From assembly GCF_963681195.1 (NCBI RefSeq), contig NZ_OY808997.1, forward strand, positions 1,550,001 through 1,614,000: a stretch of DNA of 64,000 bases, written 5' to 3'. This document shows, piece by piece, positions 1 to 10,051 of the stretch (its first letter is position 1; every line of letters starts with the position of its first letter). Made by a program: the position numbers and the translations under genes. Source of the DNA: Vibrio sp. 16 (GTDB lineage Bacteria > Pseudomonadota > Gammaproteobacteria > Enterobacterales > Vibrionaceae). The notes below the pieces were generated by a model, which made no database searches, was not told the origin of the DNA, and was given only the letters and a program-made list of their open reading frames with translations.

Positions 1-1002
1 AGTGTCTCTGACACATTGCAGCGCCCCCTTGACCATCATTTCCAACTCATCGAGGTCTTTATTAAATTTGCTGCGCTTTGTGTCATTTTCCAGAAGTTCA
101 GCACGTAAACGAAGACGAGTTATCGGGGTTTTTAGATCATGAGAGATGGACGAAAACAGATGTTCTCTATCCGCGACATAACGCCGTATACGTTGCTGCA
201 TTCGATTGAAAGCCCGAGTCGCTGTGACTAATTCACTTGCCCCTTCTTCAGCAAGCGGAGGCTGATCGATATCCATACTCATTTCATTCGCCGCTTTGGC
301 TAATCGCTTCAACGGTTTGACTTGGCGACGCATCAGTAAATAGGTCAAACCCAATAGCAGAGTCGTTGAGAGAATTAAAAAGACAATTTGCTCGCGAGCG
401 ATAACCGTATCATCTAAAGTCACATACGGTGCGGGCAACAACGCCGCTATGTACACCCACTCATGACTGCTCAGTTCAATTTGTACTACCAATATCGGAG
501 GGTCTATCGGAGACAAGGTTAACGTATGATGCGCCCAAGATTTCGGAAGATCGTGCAGGTAAATGTCATTTTTAAGGAGCCGCAGATTATCAGGACGCGA
601 GAAATCAACGGAAATTGAATCCACCTTGGTGAGTTTTTGATTCAACACAGAAGACACGGCTTGGATAGAAGCCTGTTTTAGACGAGTCTCTTCTATCGGT
701 TCAACAATCAGCTTTTCTTTATTAAACGAGACGAAAAAACGCGTACCGCCCATATTGCGAATTTGGTCCAAAACGATGTGTCGGTAGCGCACGGGCAGAG
801 ATTGAAAGAAGGTCACCGTGGAGGCAAACATATTGGCCATGCTTTGCGACGCATCTTGGATACCCGCCAGTTCCTTCTGCTTTGACTCACTGTACCAAAT
901 GGCGGTCGCGATTCCCTGCGCCAACACCACCGCCAACAGCGCAAGACCCAAGGTTCGAGTCACCAGTGAGTTTGGCTTGATGAGACGCAGTAAACTCAGC
1001 AT
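1..1002 (-). CDS. Sensor histidine kinase, N-terminal part (cut by window edge)
   Basis: Inner-membrane sensor kinase of a two-component system. The 334 residues present begin MLSLLRLIKPNS. They hold a first membrane helix near residues 15-35, a periplasmic sensor region to about 185, a second helix near 206-224, a HAMP linker, and the dimerization/phosphoacceptor motif SSISHDLKTPITR with His288. The catalytic ATPase domain lies beyond position 1 and is not visible. The gene starts 4 bp after the stop of the response regulator at 1006-1728, so the pair is one operon and the two are presumed partners. The layout is EnvZ-like, but the signal cannot be read from the sensor region. Confidence 0.93.
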   Translation of the reverse strand, partial: MLSLLRLIKPNSLVTRTLGLALLAVVLAQGIATAIWYSESKQKELAGIQDASQSMANMFASTVTFFQSLPVRYRHIVLDQIRNMGGTRFFVSFNKEKLIVEPIEETRLKQASIQAVSSVLNQKLTKVDSISVDFSRPDNLRLLKNDIYLHDLPKSWAHHTLTLSPIDPPILVVQIELSSHEWVYIAALLPAPYVTLDDTVIAREQIVFLILSTTLLLGLTYLLMRRQVKPLKRLAKAANEMSMDIDQPPLAEEGASELVTATRAFNRMQQRIRRYVADREHLFSSISHDLKTPITRLRLRAELLENDTKRSKFNKDLDELEMMVKGALQCVRDT

Positions 1003-1005
1003 TCG

Positions 1006-1728
1006 TTAATGCTCGATAGTAACGGGCACAGCCAGAATATATCCATTACCCCGCATGGTTTTGATGTACTGGGGGTATTTACCACTGTCGCCTAGACGGT
1101 TTCTCAAGCGACTTAATTGAACGTCAATTCCGCGCTCGAACGGCAACGCTTCTCTACCGCGAGTGGCAAATGAAATCGTATCCCTGTCTAAGACCTCATT
1201 CGGACGAGTTAAAAACAGCATCAAAAGCGCGAAGTCACTGCCAGATAAATCATGCTCTTGGCCATTTTCAAGGTGGATAATCTTATGTGCGAGGGTATCA
1301 AGGCGCCAATCGCCAAAGGTGATATGTTTAGGGAGCGCATCCGCTGGTTTGTCGTCACTCAATTGCACCCGACGCAACACGGCTTTGATGCGCGCAACAA
1401 GCTGCCTCGGGTTAAAAGGCTTGGCGATGTAATCATCAGCGCCAATTTCTAAGCCGATGATTTGATCCGTTTCATCCGATACCGCAGTGAGCATGATGAT
1501 CGGAACGCTAGACTCTCGACGAATATACTGGCATAAGGTAAAGCCATCATCGCCTGGTAGCATTACATCTAACAAAACCAGTTCTGGATAACCAGTTTGC
1601 TCTAGGTGTAGCTTAAGCTGCTCCCCATCTGCGACCGTGTCTACAAGGTAGCCCGACTTAGTTAGATATTCGTCTAACAGTTCTCGAATCTCTTGATCGT
1701 CATCTACAACAAGTATTTTAGCGCTCAT
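1006..1728 (-). CDS. OmpR-family response regulator
   Basis: DNA-binding response regulator of 240 residues. The receiver domain (about 1-120) has the acidic pocket at Asp9-Asp11, the phosphoacceptor Asp54 in VLLDVMLPG and the conserved Lys in the AKPF motif. A winged-helix output domain follows (about 135-235), ending in the typical IKTMRGNGYIL wing. It is first in the operon, with the kinase gene 4 bp downstream. The family normally binds tandem sites when phosphorylated. Its target genes cannot be told from the sequence, and no OmpR/RstA/PhoP orthology is claimed. Confidence 0.95.
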   Translation of the reverse strand: MSAKILVVDDDQEIRELLDEYLTKSGYLVDTVADGEQLKLHLEQTGYPELVLLDVMLPGDDGFTLCQYIRRESSVPIIMLTAVSDETDQIIGLEIGADDYIAKPFNPRQLVARIKAVLRRVQLSDDKPADALPKHITFGDWRLDTLAHKIIHLENGQEHDLSGSDFALLMLFLTRPNEVLDRDTISFATRGREALPFERGIDVQLSRLRNRLGDSGKYPQYIKTMRGNGYILAVPVTIEH

Positions 1729-1882
1729 AAACCCTAATTCATTACCAATGATGCTTGGCTATTAGTGTAGTGAGATGGTACTCAGAAGCTGATTGATTAT
1801 TTTGCATAATTTGAACAAAGTGCAGACGAGGTTCACAAGTTTGTCATGCGAATAAAAACAGATCTATCAGTCATTCATCTTG

Positions 1883-3352
1883 TTAAGACGAACAACTGAT
1901 TTCCATCTTCTTGCCCCATTCCGGAGGCAGATTCGCATAGGCGTCTTTATCGGGTTGCTCATCAAATGGATGTTTTAGCAGTTCAGCAAGCGCTTCTACT
2001 TCACTGAAATCACCCTGCTCGGCTTTATCAATAGCGATTTGAGCCAAGTAATTTCTAAGAATGTACTTCGGATTTACCTGACGCATTTTTTCACAACGTG
2101 TTGTTGATGGGATGGCTTGCCCCGCCTCGTCCACCTCACATTCACAACGAGCAAGGTAGAGTTCAAGCCAAGCATTCGCGGCCTCTCGATCAATAAACAG
2201 ATCTGAGACGTTGTGAACAGGTTGAGTATCAAGGTTGGAGAGTTCACGCATAAACCGTGTGTAATCGACTCGGTTTTGGTGAAGTAACTCAAACATCGCA
2301 TTGAACAGTTGGCTATCCTGTTCCAGCTTGCAGTTTAGGCCGAGCTTTGCTCGCATCAGTCGGCTAAATTTTTTGCCCAGAGTTACTTCAAATTGGCTCA
2401 AAGCCTGTTCAAGTTCGCTCTTATCAATAATGGGGGATAACGCGTGCGCTAAAGCCGATAGGTTCCAAAGACCAATTCTGGGCTGTTGGTCAAAAGCGTA
2501 TCGACCTTGATAATCGGAATGGTTACAGATGTAGCCCGGCTCGTAATCATCCAAGAACCCAAACGGACCATAATCAAACGTCTGACCCAAAATGGACATG
2601 TTGTCGGTATTCATCACGCCATGAGCAAAACCATATGCCTGCCAATAGGCGATCATGTGTGCGGTTTTCTCGACTATGGTTGCAAACATCGCAGCATAAG
2701 GAGATTCGCTATCTAAGCATTTTGGCCAATACCACTCGATCACTTTATCAGCCAGCAGCTTCAGCTCACTTAATTGATTGGTGTAGAAAAAGTGCTCGAA
2801 GTGACCAAATCGGATGTGGCTTTCAGCAACACGCAGCAACAAAGCGCCACTTTCCACTTTATCTCGATAAACTGGGGTGTCACTGGTCAACATCCCTAAA
2901 GCGCGAGTGGTGGGAATACCCAACCCTGCCATCGCTTCACTACAAAGATATTCACGAATCGTAGAACGTAGTACCGCCCTACCATCTCCCATACGGGAAT
3001 AAGGAGTGAGTCCCGCACCCTTTAGATGAATATCGAACATTTGCCCAGTGGGCGACGTCACTTCACCAAGCAATAAACCGCGACCATCACCCAAATCAGG
3101 GTTATAGCTACCAAACTGATGACCTGCATATTTCATTGCGAGTACTGGGGTTGTCTGATAGTCCCCTTCTCCCGAAAGAAAATATTTCAGATCACCACTT
3201 GGCTGATTTTCAGGTAACCCAAGTTGCTCGGCCAGTACGCTATTCCATGCTATCCAATGGCTGTTTTCCAATGGTTGAGGATCCACCAAGGAGTAAAAGG
3301 CATTTGGTAATTCAGCATATCGATTGGATAAATTGGGGATAAGCAGAGGCAT
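1883..3352 (-). CDS. selO: Protein adenylyltransferase SelO (YdiU)
   Basis: SelO pseudokinase-fold enzyme that transfers AMP from ATP to Ser/Thr/Tyr residues of proteins (established for the family in E. coli). The 489-residue length is typical. Family landmarks visible are [16 protein letters not shown] near residue 75-91, the [20 protein letters not shown] block, [13 protein letters not shown] and [11 protein letters not shown], and the C-terminal Cys-Ser-Ser tail that replaces the selenocysteine of animal homologues. It stands alone, transcribed leftward. A tiny membrane ORF (3490-3591) lies upstream on the same strand. In other bacteria SelO is tied to redox stress; nothing here shows that directly. 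Confidence 0.97.
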   Translation of the reverse strand: MPLLIPNLSNRYAELPNAFYSLVDPQPLENSHWIAWNSVLAEQLGLPENQPSGDLKYFLSGEGDYQTTPVLAMKYAGHQFGSYNPDLGDGRGLLLGEVTSPTGQMFDIHLKGAGLTPYSRMGDGRAVLRSTIREYLCSEAMAGLGIPTTRALGMLTSDTPVYRDKVESGALLLRVAESHIRFGHFEHFFYTNQLSELKLLADKVIEWYWPKCLDSESPYAAMFATIVEKTAHMIAYWQAYGFAHGVMNTDNMSILGQTFDYGPFGFLDDYEPGYICNHSDYQGRYAFDQQPRIGLWNLSALAHALSPIIDKSELEQALSQFEVTLGKKFSRLMRAKLGLNCKLEQDSQLFNAMFELLHQNRVDYTRFMRELSNLDTQPVHNVSDLFIDREAANAWLELYLARCECEVDEAGQAIPSTTRCEKMRQVNPKYILRNYLAQIAIDKAEQGDFSEVEALAELLKHPFDEQPDKDAYANLPPEWGKKMEISCSS

Positions 3353-3489
3353 TTGGTATACAACTCTTTAACAATAAGCGGATACAGCAAAAATATCACA
3401 ACCTTATCGACAAGAGCCAGTGAACCGCCCTAATAAGTGAAGAAGAAGTAAGTAACCACAAACTTACTAAGGCTTAGTTCAGTTAACAT

Positions 3490-3591
3490 TTAGATGAAAG
3501 CAAAGACAAAGAAAATAGCAAAAATAGAAAACAAACAAGTTCGGCTGATCACGCCAAGATGAGTGGGTTGAATCATTTCTTGATGCTGCAT
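3490..3591 (-). CDS. Small membrane protein, 33 aa (new small ORF)
   Basis: Unrecognised 33-residue ORF. The start is decided by a strong Shine-Dalgarno sequence, AAGGAG, placed five bases before ATG. The N-terminal half is polar (MQHQEMIQPTHLGVISR). The C-terminal half is one hydrophobic helix rich in Phe and Ile (TCLFSIFAIFFVFAFI), so the product should be a single-pass inner-membrane peptide. A possible promoter on the same strand is TTGAGG-17-CATATT about 30 bp upstream. selO starts 137 bp downstream, so co-transcription is possible. There is no homology assignment and no function is proposed. The main doubt is chance, but RBS, promoter and hydropathy agree. Confidence 0.6.
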   Translation of the reverse strand: MQHQEMIQPTHLGVISRTCLFSIFAIFFVFAFI

Positions 3592-3846
3592 AGGCACTCC
3601 TTATTTTGTTACATAGTCATTACAATATGATGAATTATTGAATAAACCTCAATATTGTATTCAATGAACTTTTTATGACATTACACCAAGTACTTTGAAA
3701 TGCTGCCCATGAACAACATATGAACTCGATCACACAACAAGTGCGAACCTATTCATTTTTCTTAATTTAATCTCTACGTACAACGCCTTCCCATTTTAAC
3801 GTCTTATACTAATTGAATAACAACAACAGTCTTGCTAGGAGCGTTA

Positions 3847-5844
3847 ATGAATACTTTAATTCACAGGTTTAGCCTTAATCACTTAGTGCTATTTCTTGCA
3901 GGGATACCCATTCTTATCTCGCTATCGCTGGCGGTAGAGTTAGTCCTCAACTATCGAACTACCTTAGAAAACGCCAACAGCGACAAGTCTGCGACTGAAT
4001 TGATTTTACTTTATGACAATCTTGCCCATAACCTTGCGGTCGAGCGTGGTCTGAGCGCCGGTGTGTTGGGTAGTAAGGGTAATCCTGAGCAAGTGAAGGC
4101 TCTGATTGCTCATCGTAAAAAGGCCGATCAACACGTTCAAAAATTAATGTCATTCTCTGACGACACTTTGCCACTCCCTTGGCAAACCAAGCTTAAATCA
4201 GATGTCGCCAATGAACTGGCGAAGTTGAATGAGGTACGTCGTCAGGTCGATACTCTCTCACCTAAGTTGTCTCCGTTTGGGTACTATTCCAACTTGAATC
4301 AGTTGTCAATTGATAACGCGTCTATCATCAGTGGCGAACTATCGAACCCAGAGGTTGTCAGCCTAAGTAAAAGTCTGATCGCCGTCATGGAGATAAAAGA
4401 AAGAGCGGGTCAGGTCCGAGGCGCTCTAAACGGTGCTTTTTCTCGCAAAAATTCAACAATAGGGCAATATGTTGCCATCCAAAACTATCTAGCATCTGGC
4501 GACTATGCTGCGCGACAAGCCAAGATTACGCTTCCAAGTCACCTCCTAGACCAGTTGACAAGAGCCAAACAACAACAAGCTTGGCAATCAGTTGAAACGA
4601 TCCAACAGCAATTTCTCGACCAGAAAGGTACACTCGCTGCGCTTACCGGACCAGAGCCATCGGCTTGGTTTGCTATGGCGACGGATAGAATTAAATTAAT
4701 TAACGCTATCCGCAACGGCATTAAGGATCAGATGGTCGTGATTTCAGATAACCAAGCTGACAGCGCGGCCTTTAACATGAGCCTGATTATTGCTGCTGCA
4801 TTTGGGATCAGCACCATACTCATGTTTGGCGTTTTGATCTCAGTACGCGGGCTCCGCCAGCAAGTCAATATGGTGACAGGCAACCTTTCCAACATGTCCA
4901 ACCAACGTAACCTCAGCATACAGTTGCCTGATACGGGAAATAACGAGTTGAGCCACATATCTCAAAGTGTTAATGACCTGACAAAAAGTATCAAAAAACT
5001 ACTAGGCAGCATCAGAGAAACCAACGACCACAGTAACGAGCGCTTGGACCATATTGTTAAAGGTGCAAGTGATTTGGGCGATAGCAGCCGAAAGACCAAT
5101 GATAAATGCAACAACATTGCCACAGCGATGACACAACTTTCTCAGTCTAGCCTTGAAATCGCTTCCTCTTCAGAGCGAGCACTTCGGGAAACAGAGCAAA
5201 TGACCAACAAGGTATTGAGTTGCCAGTCCCAAAGCCGTAACTCTTATCAAAGAGTCGAAGCCTTAGTTTCACAAATAGAGCAGACTCAAGAGTGCATGGC
5301 CAAACTCGAAAAAGATGCACAGAGTGTCAGCAAAATAGTCGACACCATCAATGGCATATCTGAACAAACCAATCTCTTGGCCTTGAATGCCGCAATAGAG
5401 GCGGCACGAGCAGGCGAACATGGCCGAGGTTTCGCTGTAGTTTCTTCTGAAGTGCGCGATTTGGCACAGCGAAGTAAAGAAGCAACCGAGCATATCTCTC
5501 AACTGCTGGGCAACATCACCACTAACACGCAGACGGCAGTTAGTAATATGCATAAAAGCCGTGAGGCCACTGATGCAACTTTCACTTCCGTATCTGATGT
5601 AAATGAGAGCATTTCACAACTCGAACATCTCATTGAAACCGTAAATCAACACATAACTAGCATCGCCAATTCAACAACGGAGCAATCCAAAGCGAGTGAA
5701 GATGTTGATAAAGATATCGATGTTCTGGCGGAAATTGCCTTAAGGACAGGAGAACTTGCAGCGAACATGGATAGTATTGTCACAAACTATAAAACTGAAG
5801 TAGCCCAAGTTCACGATCAATTACAGGAGTTTAAGTTGGCGTAG
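3847..5844 (+). CDS. Methyl-accepting chemotaxis protein with NIT sensor domain
   Basis: Chemoreceptor of 665 residues. It has TM1 near 8-30, a long helical periplasmic domain (about 40-300) with the [13 protein letters not shown] signature of nitrate/nitrite-sensing NIT domains, TM2 near 305-330, a HAMP region, and a cytoplasmic coiled coil. The conserved hairpin tip ([20 protein letters not shown]) is intact, so it should couple to CheA/CheW. ATG at 3847 is chosen over an upstream TTG at 3832 because AGGAG lies five bases before it. It is monocistronic and ends at a strong hairpin. Ligand (nitrate/nitrite) is inferred from the family only. Conserved C-terminal receptor pentapeptide for CheR/CheB docking is not seen. 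Confidence 0.93.
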   Translation: MNTLIHRFSLNHLVLFLAGIPILISLSLAVELVLNYRTTLENANSDKSATELILLYDNLAHNLAVERGLSAGVLGSKGNPEQVKALIAHRKKADQHVQKLMSFSDDTLPLPWQTKLKSDVANELAKLNEVRRQVDTLSPKLSPFGYYSNLNQLSIDNASIISGELSNPEVVSLSKSLIAVMEIKERAGQVRGALNGAFSRKNSTIGQYVAIQNYLASGDYAARQAKITLPSHLLDQLTRAKQQQAWQSVETIQQQFLDQKGTLAALTGPEPSAWFAMATDRIKLINAIRNGIKDQMVVISDNQADSAAFNMSLIIAAAFGISTILMFGVLISVRGLRQQVNMVTGNLSNMSNQRNLSIQLPDTGNNELSHISQSVNDLTKSIKKLLGSIRETNDHSNERLDHIVKGASDLGDSSRKTNDKCNNIATAMTQLSQSSLEIASSSERALRETEQMTNKVLSCQSQSRNSYQRVEALVSQIEQTQECMAKLEKDAQSVSKIVDTINGISEQTNLLALNAAIEAARAGEHGRGFAVVSSEVRDLAQRSKEATEHISQLLGNITTNTQTAVSNMHKSREATDATFTSVSDVNESISQLEHLIETVNQHITSIANSTTEQSKASEDVDKDIDVLAEIALRTGELAANMDSIVTNYKTEVAQVHDQLQEFKLA

Positions 5845-5846
5845 AA

Positions 5847-5872
5847 AAATGCCAGCGATAACGCTGGCATTT
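5847..5872. terminator. Bidirectional terminator between MCP and lectin protein genes
   Basis: Perfect 11-bp stem (5847-5857 with 5862-5872) and a 4-nt loop, with A residues on one side and T residues on the other. It serves the convergent genes ending at 5844 (+) and 5880 (-). Confidence 0.85.
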
Positions 5873-5879
5873 GTTTCGA

Positions 5880-8423
5880 TTAATCTAGAATAAATTGTAC
5901 TGCATCAACATACCGTCCAGAACTCCAAACATTGATCTCTTCAAGCTCTTCACCCGAAGGAATTTCAACAATATCTGTTTTCTGAGAATGGGCATAATGC
6001 TTTGATCCATAAAACAGGACAGTTCCATCATGATAGGTAAACGTCAGTGCAACGATATGATTTCCACCCCAGTAAAACGTGCCTGAAGTTACTTCAATTT
6101 TCGCTACCTTTTCTAAGTCAACAGGGATACCAAGAACACCACCTGGTCCGCCAACCATTTCGTCATCATCTTCGCCTAAAGCATCGATCATCCAGCCAGA
6201 TCGTACGTAAAGCTCATCATCCAAATCTACGTTGGTAGGCTTACCTGTTGGGAAACCGATGATGTCAGTACCTGTACCCTTCTTCGTCGGTAATGTACTC
6301 GAACGATACGTATTGTGCGTCAACCAACTAGGCTCATACTTGCTAGGAATAGCACCTTCTTGCGTGATGTTCGATTGATGGAAAGAATGTTGGTTCCAAA
6401 TTCGAGTAGCGTTTTTCCAAGGCTTGTTAAGATCCGCGGACTTAAATACGTATACGCCATGGTTGAACGAGTATCTTGAGTCGTAGTCATTAGCAACAAC
6501 AATAAGTTCTGCATTGTTGTCACCAGCTAAATCCGCGACAACCGGTGACTCCCACAACGTGCCAGTCGAATTTGTAATTTCATTTAGCACAAGACCACTT
6601 CGACCATCTAAGATTCTTACTCGCATATGATCCTGAACAAGTACCTCATCAATACCATCGCCATCAAAATCATAAGCAGATACGCCTATTTTGCCACTAC
6701 TTGAGTCATCGTTAGGTACAGACCAAACCAATTGCCCAGTACGGTCGTACATATCTACGGCGTTGTAACCAGCGTACACGATACCAGTACTGTTAATTGA
6801 CTGTGCCGAAGTAAGTTCAAACTGCAAAGCCTCAACTAACCAGCCATTTGACCAAACATTCACCGCGCTGATTTCGCTGTCTTGCGGAACATGGAAATAA
6901 TCCGTTTGCTGCCAGAAAGATGAATTCTTGGACCCAAACATCTCCGTAGTTCCATCATTCATAAAGAATTTCAATGCCAATAAGTGTTTACCGCCCCAAT
7001 AATACTTACCCGAAGTAATGGCTATTTTACGTACCTCAGTAAGGTCTACGGGGCTATTAGTGTGGCCACCATTCCCACCAAATAAATTTGTCGGTGTTGT
7101 ACCAACCGCATCGATAGCCAGACCAGAGTTTACGTACAACAAGCTGTCATTACCCACAGCTAAGCGCTTATCATCACCATACTCGAAGCCAAAAAGATCT
7201 GATTCCTTCACTACGGTTTCAACAGGGTATCCCAAGAAATTGGAAACAGCTTGCACTCCTCCACCAGGGTTACTTGTATTATTTACACTCCATTTGACGG
7301 TCCCATCATGTTCTAAAACGGAGATGAAACTGTTTTCAGATGTGGACTTGGAAGCTGGCGACGAAACAATTAATTCAGGGCTAACATCGCTATCTAGATT
7401 CGCGACAGAAGAAAACCAAACCTTACTCGCTGATTGATGGTTCCAAATCGCCCCACCATTTCTGTCAAATAGAGTTTGATCGGCAAATACTTCTTGTTTT
7501 CCGTCACTATCAAAATCGATAGATATAGGGGAAGGCGTCCAAGCATAACTAAATAGTGACAGACCAGAGTCATAATTATAGACACCATCTGGTGCAATAA
7601 TTTCGACAGTCCCATCGTTATTCAAATCTGCAATACTAACTTGTCCAATAGTACGGCCACCCGTCTGGTTTTTGTCAATTTTTTTCTTCAGGTTACCTGC
7701 GTTATCGAGAACGTTGTAGTGGGTACTTCCTCGATTGCTGGTAATGATTTCGACAATTCCATCTCCATCGAGATCACCAGCTGCTACTGAATACCTCGCA
7801 TCGGCAATAACACCACCGTTGCTGTAATCCCAAATTTCACTGCCGTCGACACCACTCAGCGCACGAACTAATCCGCCGTCGGTATATTGATTATCCTCAA
7901 ACGTAATGACGATAATATCCGCAGTATCTTGGTTATCTATACTTCCATCGTTGTTATCATCGTTCAACTGCACAACAACCGGAGAAACAATCACTTGGTC
8001 ATATTCCGGCATGAAGCTGCTTCCTTGCCAAGACCAAGCCAATACTGGTTCGACTTCAGGAGAGCGAGAAACAACTCGCATTGAACGAGGTGCAGAGAAG
8101 TCTAGTACTTTACCATTATATGCTTTTACAGCTTCTAGTTCTGAATTGGGAGTATAACCAGTAAAAACCGCCAAACGGTTATAGGATAAATTGTCCCAAT
8201 CACTAAGCATCACCCCTGCGCCGGCACCAGCATAAACATCAACTTCATGTTCATAAATAAAAGAGGGGAGAGAATAACCTGAGCGCTCCCCTACGTTTAA
8301 ACAGTATTTATCTCCAGTTTCTTTGCTAACAATACAACCTACACCTTCTTCAGCAGAAGCAAAAACCGTCATTGAGTTCAACGATATTAACACTGCTGTC
8401 AGGGAAATATATTTGTGTTCCAT
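5880..8423 (-). CDS. Secreted RbmC/Bap1-like biofilm matrix protein (beta-propeller with two beta-prism lectin domains)
   Basis: Secreted protein of 847 residues. A signal peptide (1-24, cleavage after FASA) is followed by a small betagamma-crystallin-like segment (about 29-90, with DWDNLSYNRLAVF). FG-GAP/VCBS-type calcium loops mark a beta-propeller at 217, 266, 303, 343, 585 and 631 (DLDGDGIVE, DFDGDGIDE and similar). Two jacalin-like beta-prism domains lie at about 428-537, inserted within the propeller, and at 736-846 at the C-terminus; both carry the matching blocks YYWGG/FYWGG and NVWS-G. This order is that described for V. cholerae RbmC and Bap1, which glue biofilm cells to each other and to surfaces; the function here is inferred from that. 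RBS AGGAAG. A 26-bp palindrome lies about 85 bp upstream. Confidence 0.88.
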   Translation of the reverse strand: MEHKYISLTAVLISLNSMTVFASAEEGVGCIVSKETGDKYCLNVGERSGYSLPSFIYEHEVDVYAGAGAGVMLSDWDNLSYNRLAVFTGYTPNSELEAVKAYNGKVLDFSAPRSMRVVSRSPEVEPVLAWSWQGSSFMPEYDQVIVSPVVVQLNDDNNDGSIDNQDTADIIVITFEDNQYTDGGLVRALSGVDGSEIWDYSNGGVIADARYSVAAGDLDGDGIVEIITSNRGSTHYNVLDNAGNLKKKIDKNQTGGRTIGQVSIADLNNDGTVEIIAPDGVYNYDSGLSLFSYAWTPSPISIDFDSDGKQEVFADQTLFDRNGGAIWNHQSASKVWFSSVANLDSDVSPELIVSSPASKSTSENSFISVLEHDGTVKWSVNNTSNPGGGVQAVSNFLGYPVETVVKESDLFGFEYGDDKRLAVGNDSLLYVNSGLAIDAVGTTPTNLFGGNGGHTNSPVDLTEVRKIAITSGKYYWGGKHLLALKFFMNDGTTEMFGSKNSSFWQQTDYFHVPQDSEISAVNVWSNGWLVEALQFELTSAQSINSTGIVYAGYNAVDMYDRTGQLVWSVPNDDSSSGKIGVSAYDFDGDGIDEVLVQDHMRVRILDGRSGLVLNEITNSTGTLWESPVVADLAGDNNAELIVVANDYDSRYSFNHGVYVFKSADLNKPWKNATRIWNQHSFHQSNITQEGAIPSKYEPSWLTHNTYRSSTLPTKKGTGTDIIGFPTGKPTNVDLDDELYVRSGWMIDALGEDDDEMVGGPGGVLGIPVDLEKVAKIEVTSGTFYWGGNHIVALTFTYHDGTVLFYGSKHYAHSQKTDIVEIPSGEELEEINVWSSGRYVDAVQFILD

Positions 8424-8507
8424 TACGGACTTCCTTTTTTATTTTAGGAAGCGAGAATATCGTTGGATATAAGAAAGACTTCAATAATAGATGGGGGGAA
8501 TCTCTGT

Positions 8508-8533
8508 TCAATAATGAGACATCTCATTATTGA
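8508..8533. promoter_or_regulatory. 12-bp-arm palindrome upstream of the matrix protein gene
   Basis: TCAATAATGAGA and its exact inverse TCTCATTATTGA are separated by two bases (CA). It lies 85-110 bp before the start codon at 8423. There is no T-run, and it sits in the upstream region rather than after a gene, so an operator is more likely than a terminator. The binding protein is unknown. Confidence 0.55.
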
Positions 8534-8677
8534 TACACTTATAATCAGTAAGTAACTCGTAAGGGAGAATGATAATATAAAACCATTTTTTATTAAAAAC
8601 CCGCTAACTCATTTTTAATAAGCGTTATTGGGAGAAACAACCCAGAGATAAATAAACTTTAGTTGCACTACGTTTAA

Positions 8678-9286
8678 TTAGCGAAGCACTAAAGTTATCC
8701 TCACAAACTCCCCATCTTCAAATTCGACTTTATGTTCAAAAATTGAGGATGAGTAAATCGTTCTTAAGAAAGCATGTTTCTCACCGTTGGTACCACGGAA
8801 CAACATCGAAATATCGGCGATAAAGCGGTTACATTCGCTAAAATGCGCATTCAGATCTTGAGACAATACACACAGCAAACACCCTTTGGGATTAAACTGA
8901 AGGTCGACGGATTCCGGACTTGATACCAGTACCGTCGTATTTAGCTCTTTCTCTAGTGTATTGATGAGCAGCAGGAAGCTATCAAGGTGAGGTAACTCAT
9001 CCCCACCCTCAGGCGGTAACAAATTTTCCAACATCGCTTCCATGTCGAGACGTTGTGAGCGTGCGTGAGTAACAAGCGAACGGATCTTCTTCTTAAACGG
9101 CTTATATTTCTTACTGTTAGATGCCTTGTTGAGCCAGCCTGAAATGACATCATTCACATCGCTGCGTGAGCGCTTGAGTGAGACCTTACCTGCGTTACTC
9201 GTGTATAGATGAAGCAGTGCATGCAGCGCAAGCTCTGACAACAAAGGCTCAAACTCAGGTTTAATTTTAGTGTGAATACTGCGCAT
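8678..9286 (-). CDS. DUF2913-like conserved hypothetical protein
   Basis: Soluble 202-residue protein without signal peptide or membrane segment. The N-terminus (ELALHALLHLYTSNAGK followed by a Lys/Arg-rich helix region) resembles the DUF2913 family found in Vibrio and relatives. The middle and C-terminal parts contain mixed alpha/beta sequence with FSECNRFIADISMLFRGTNGEKHAFLR. No catalytic motif was recognised. It is transcribed away from the neighbouring genes, alone, and its RBS is weak. The DUF2913 name rests on memory of the family pattern; the function is unknown. Confidence 0.7.
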   Translation of the reverse strand: MRSIHTKIKPEFEPLLSELALHALLHLYTSNAGKVSLKRSRSDVNDVISGWLNKASNSKKYKPFKKKIRSLVTHARSQRLDMEAMLENLLPPEGGDELPHLDSFLLLINTLEKELNTTVLVSSPESVDLQFNPKGCLLCVLSQDLNAHFSECNRFIADISMLFRGTNGEKHAFLRTIYSSSIFEHKVEFEDGEFVRITLVLR

Positions 9287-9385
9287 GATGTCTAAACTGA
9301 AGAACTAAAATCGAAGCTGAACAAACACTGTTCATTCATGGAAGGGAGGTCATGCTACCGAAAAGCGTTGCGTATGTACAGAAAC

Positions 9386-9412
9386 AAAAAAGCAACGCTA
9401 ATCTGCGTTGCT
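9386..9412 (-). terminator. Terminator of the RDD-family gene
   Basis: On the minus strand, an 8-bp stem (AGCAACGC with GCGTTGCT, 6-nt loop) is followed by six T residues, 24 bp past the stop at 9436. Confidence 0.85.
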
Positions 9413-9435
9413 ATAGTATGGCGGTTGCCTTTGAG

Positions 9436-9921
9436 TTAACAATCATTCAAACGAATAACTTGCGTCGAGGCAATGATATCGTGCAAACAACGTCTAGAAC
9501 TACCAAAGATGAGCAAAACGCCAACAAGGCTTATCACACCACCGATAAGCGGTACATAACCAATCAAAAAATAGTAGGCGTACCGTTTGAACAGTAACTC
9601 GTTAAGCTTGGGTAGATCCCCCTGTTGATTGCGAATTCCTATCTTCATCCATTTTTTGCCAATTGTCTGGCCTTTATCTCGCAGTAAATTACGGTTGATA
9701 ATAGCAAATAAAATGAAGTTGAGAATACCTAGTAAAAATAGGTACCCCCAACTTGGCTCTGTCGGGGGGGATTGAGTAAAACTCTCAAATCCTCCCGTAA
9801 AGTACATCAAGGGAAGTATGAAAATAGATAAGACGATAGAATCTATCAACGCAGCGACTAAGCGAGAACCTCGGCTGGCAAGTTGCAGTTGAAGTTCAGA
9901 ACTATCTTGGACTTGTTCCAT
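9436..9921 (-). CDS. RDD family membrane protein
   Basis: Inner-membrane protein of 161 residues with the RDD pattern: an Arg near the start of helix 1 (SRGSRLVAALIDSIVLS), three to four hydrophobic helices, and the DKGQTIGKKWMKIGI segment between helices 2 and 3. The last helix ends in CLHDIIASTQVI. RDD proteins are mostly uncharacterised; some act in cation/proton exchange. The gene is monocistronic and ends at the hairpin at 9386-9412. The neighbours give no hint of its role. Confidence 0.9.
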   Translation of the reverse strand: MEQVQDSSELQLQLASRGSRLVAALIDSIVLSIFILPLMYFTGGFESFTQSPPTEPSWGYLFLLGILNFILFAIINRNLLRDKGQTIGKKWMKIGIRNQQGDLPKLNELLFKRYAYYFLIGYVPLIGGVISLVGVLLIFGSSRRCLHDIIASTQVIRLNDC

Positions 9922-10051
9922 AAAACGTTACACCTTATTTCCGTGACATCTTTAGGCATATTGACTGCTATTTAACTTATCAGCAGAACTAATATGTAAC
10001 GTTTCGATATAGATTTTATTTTAGTGAAAACTCGCTGCAAGCGTTTCTTTT

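Noticed and set aside
9352-9597. Plus-strand frame of 81 codons over the RDD gene
   Set aside because: It crosses the RDD terminator and the antisense of a conserved membrane protein gene.
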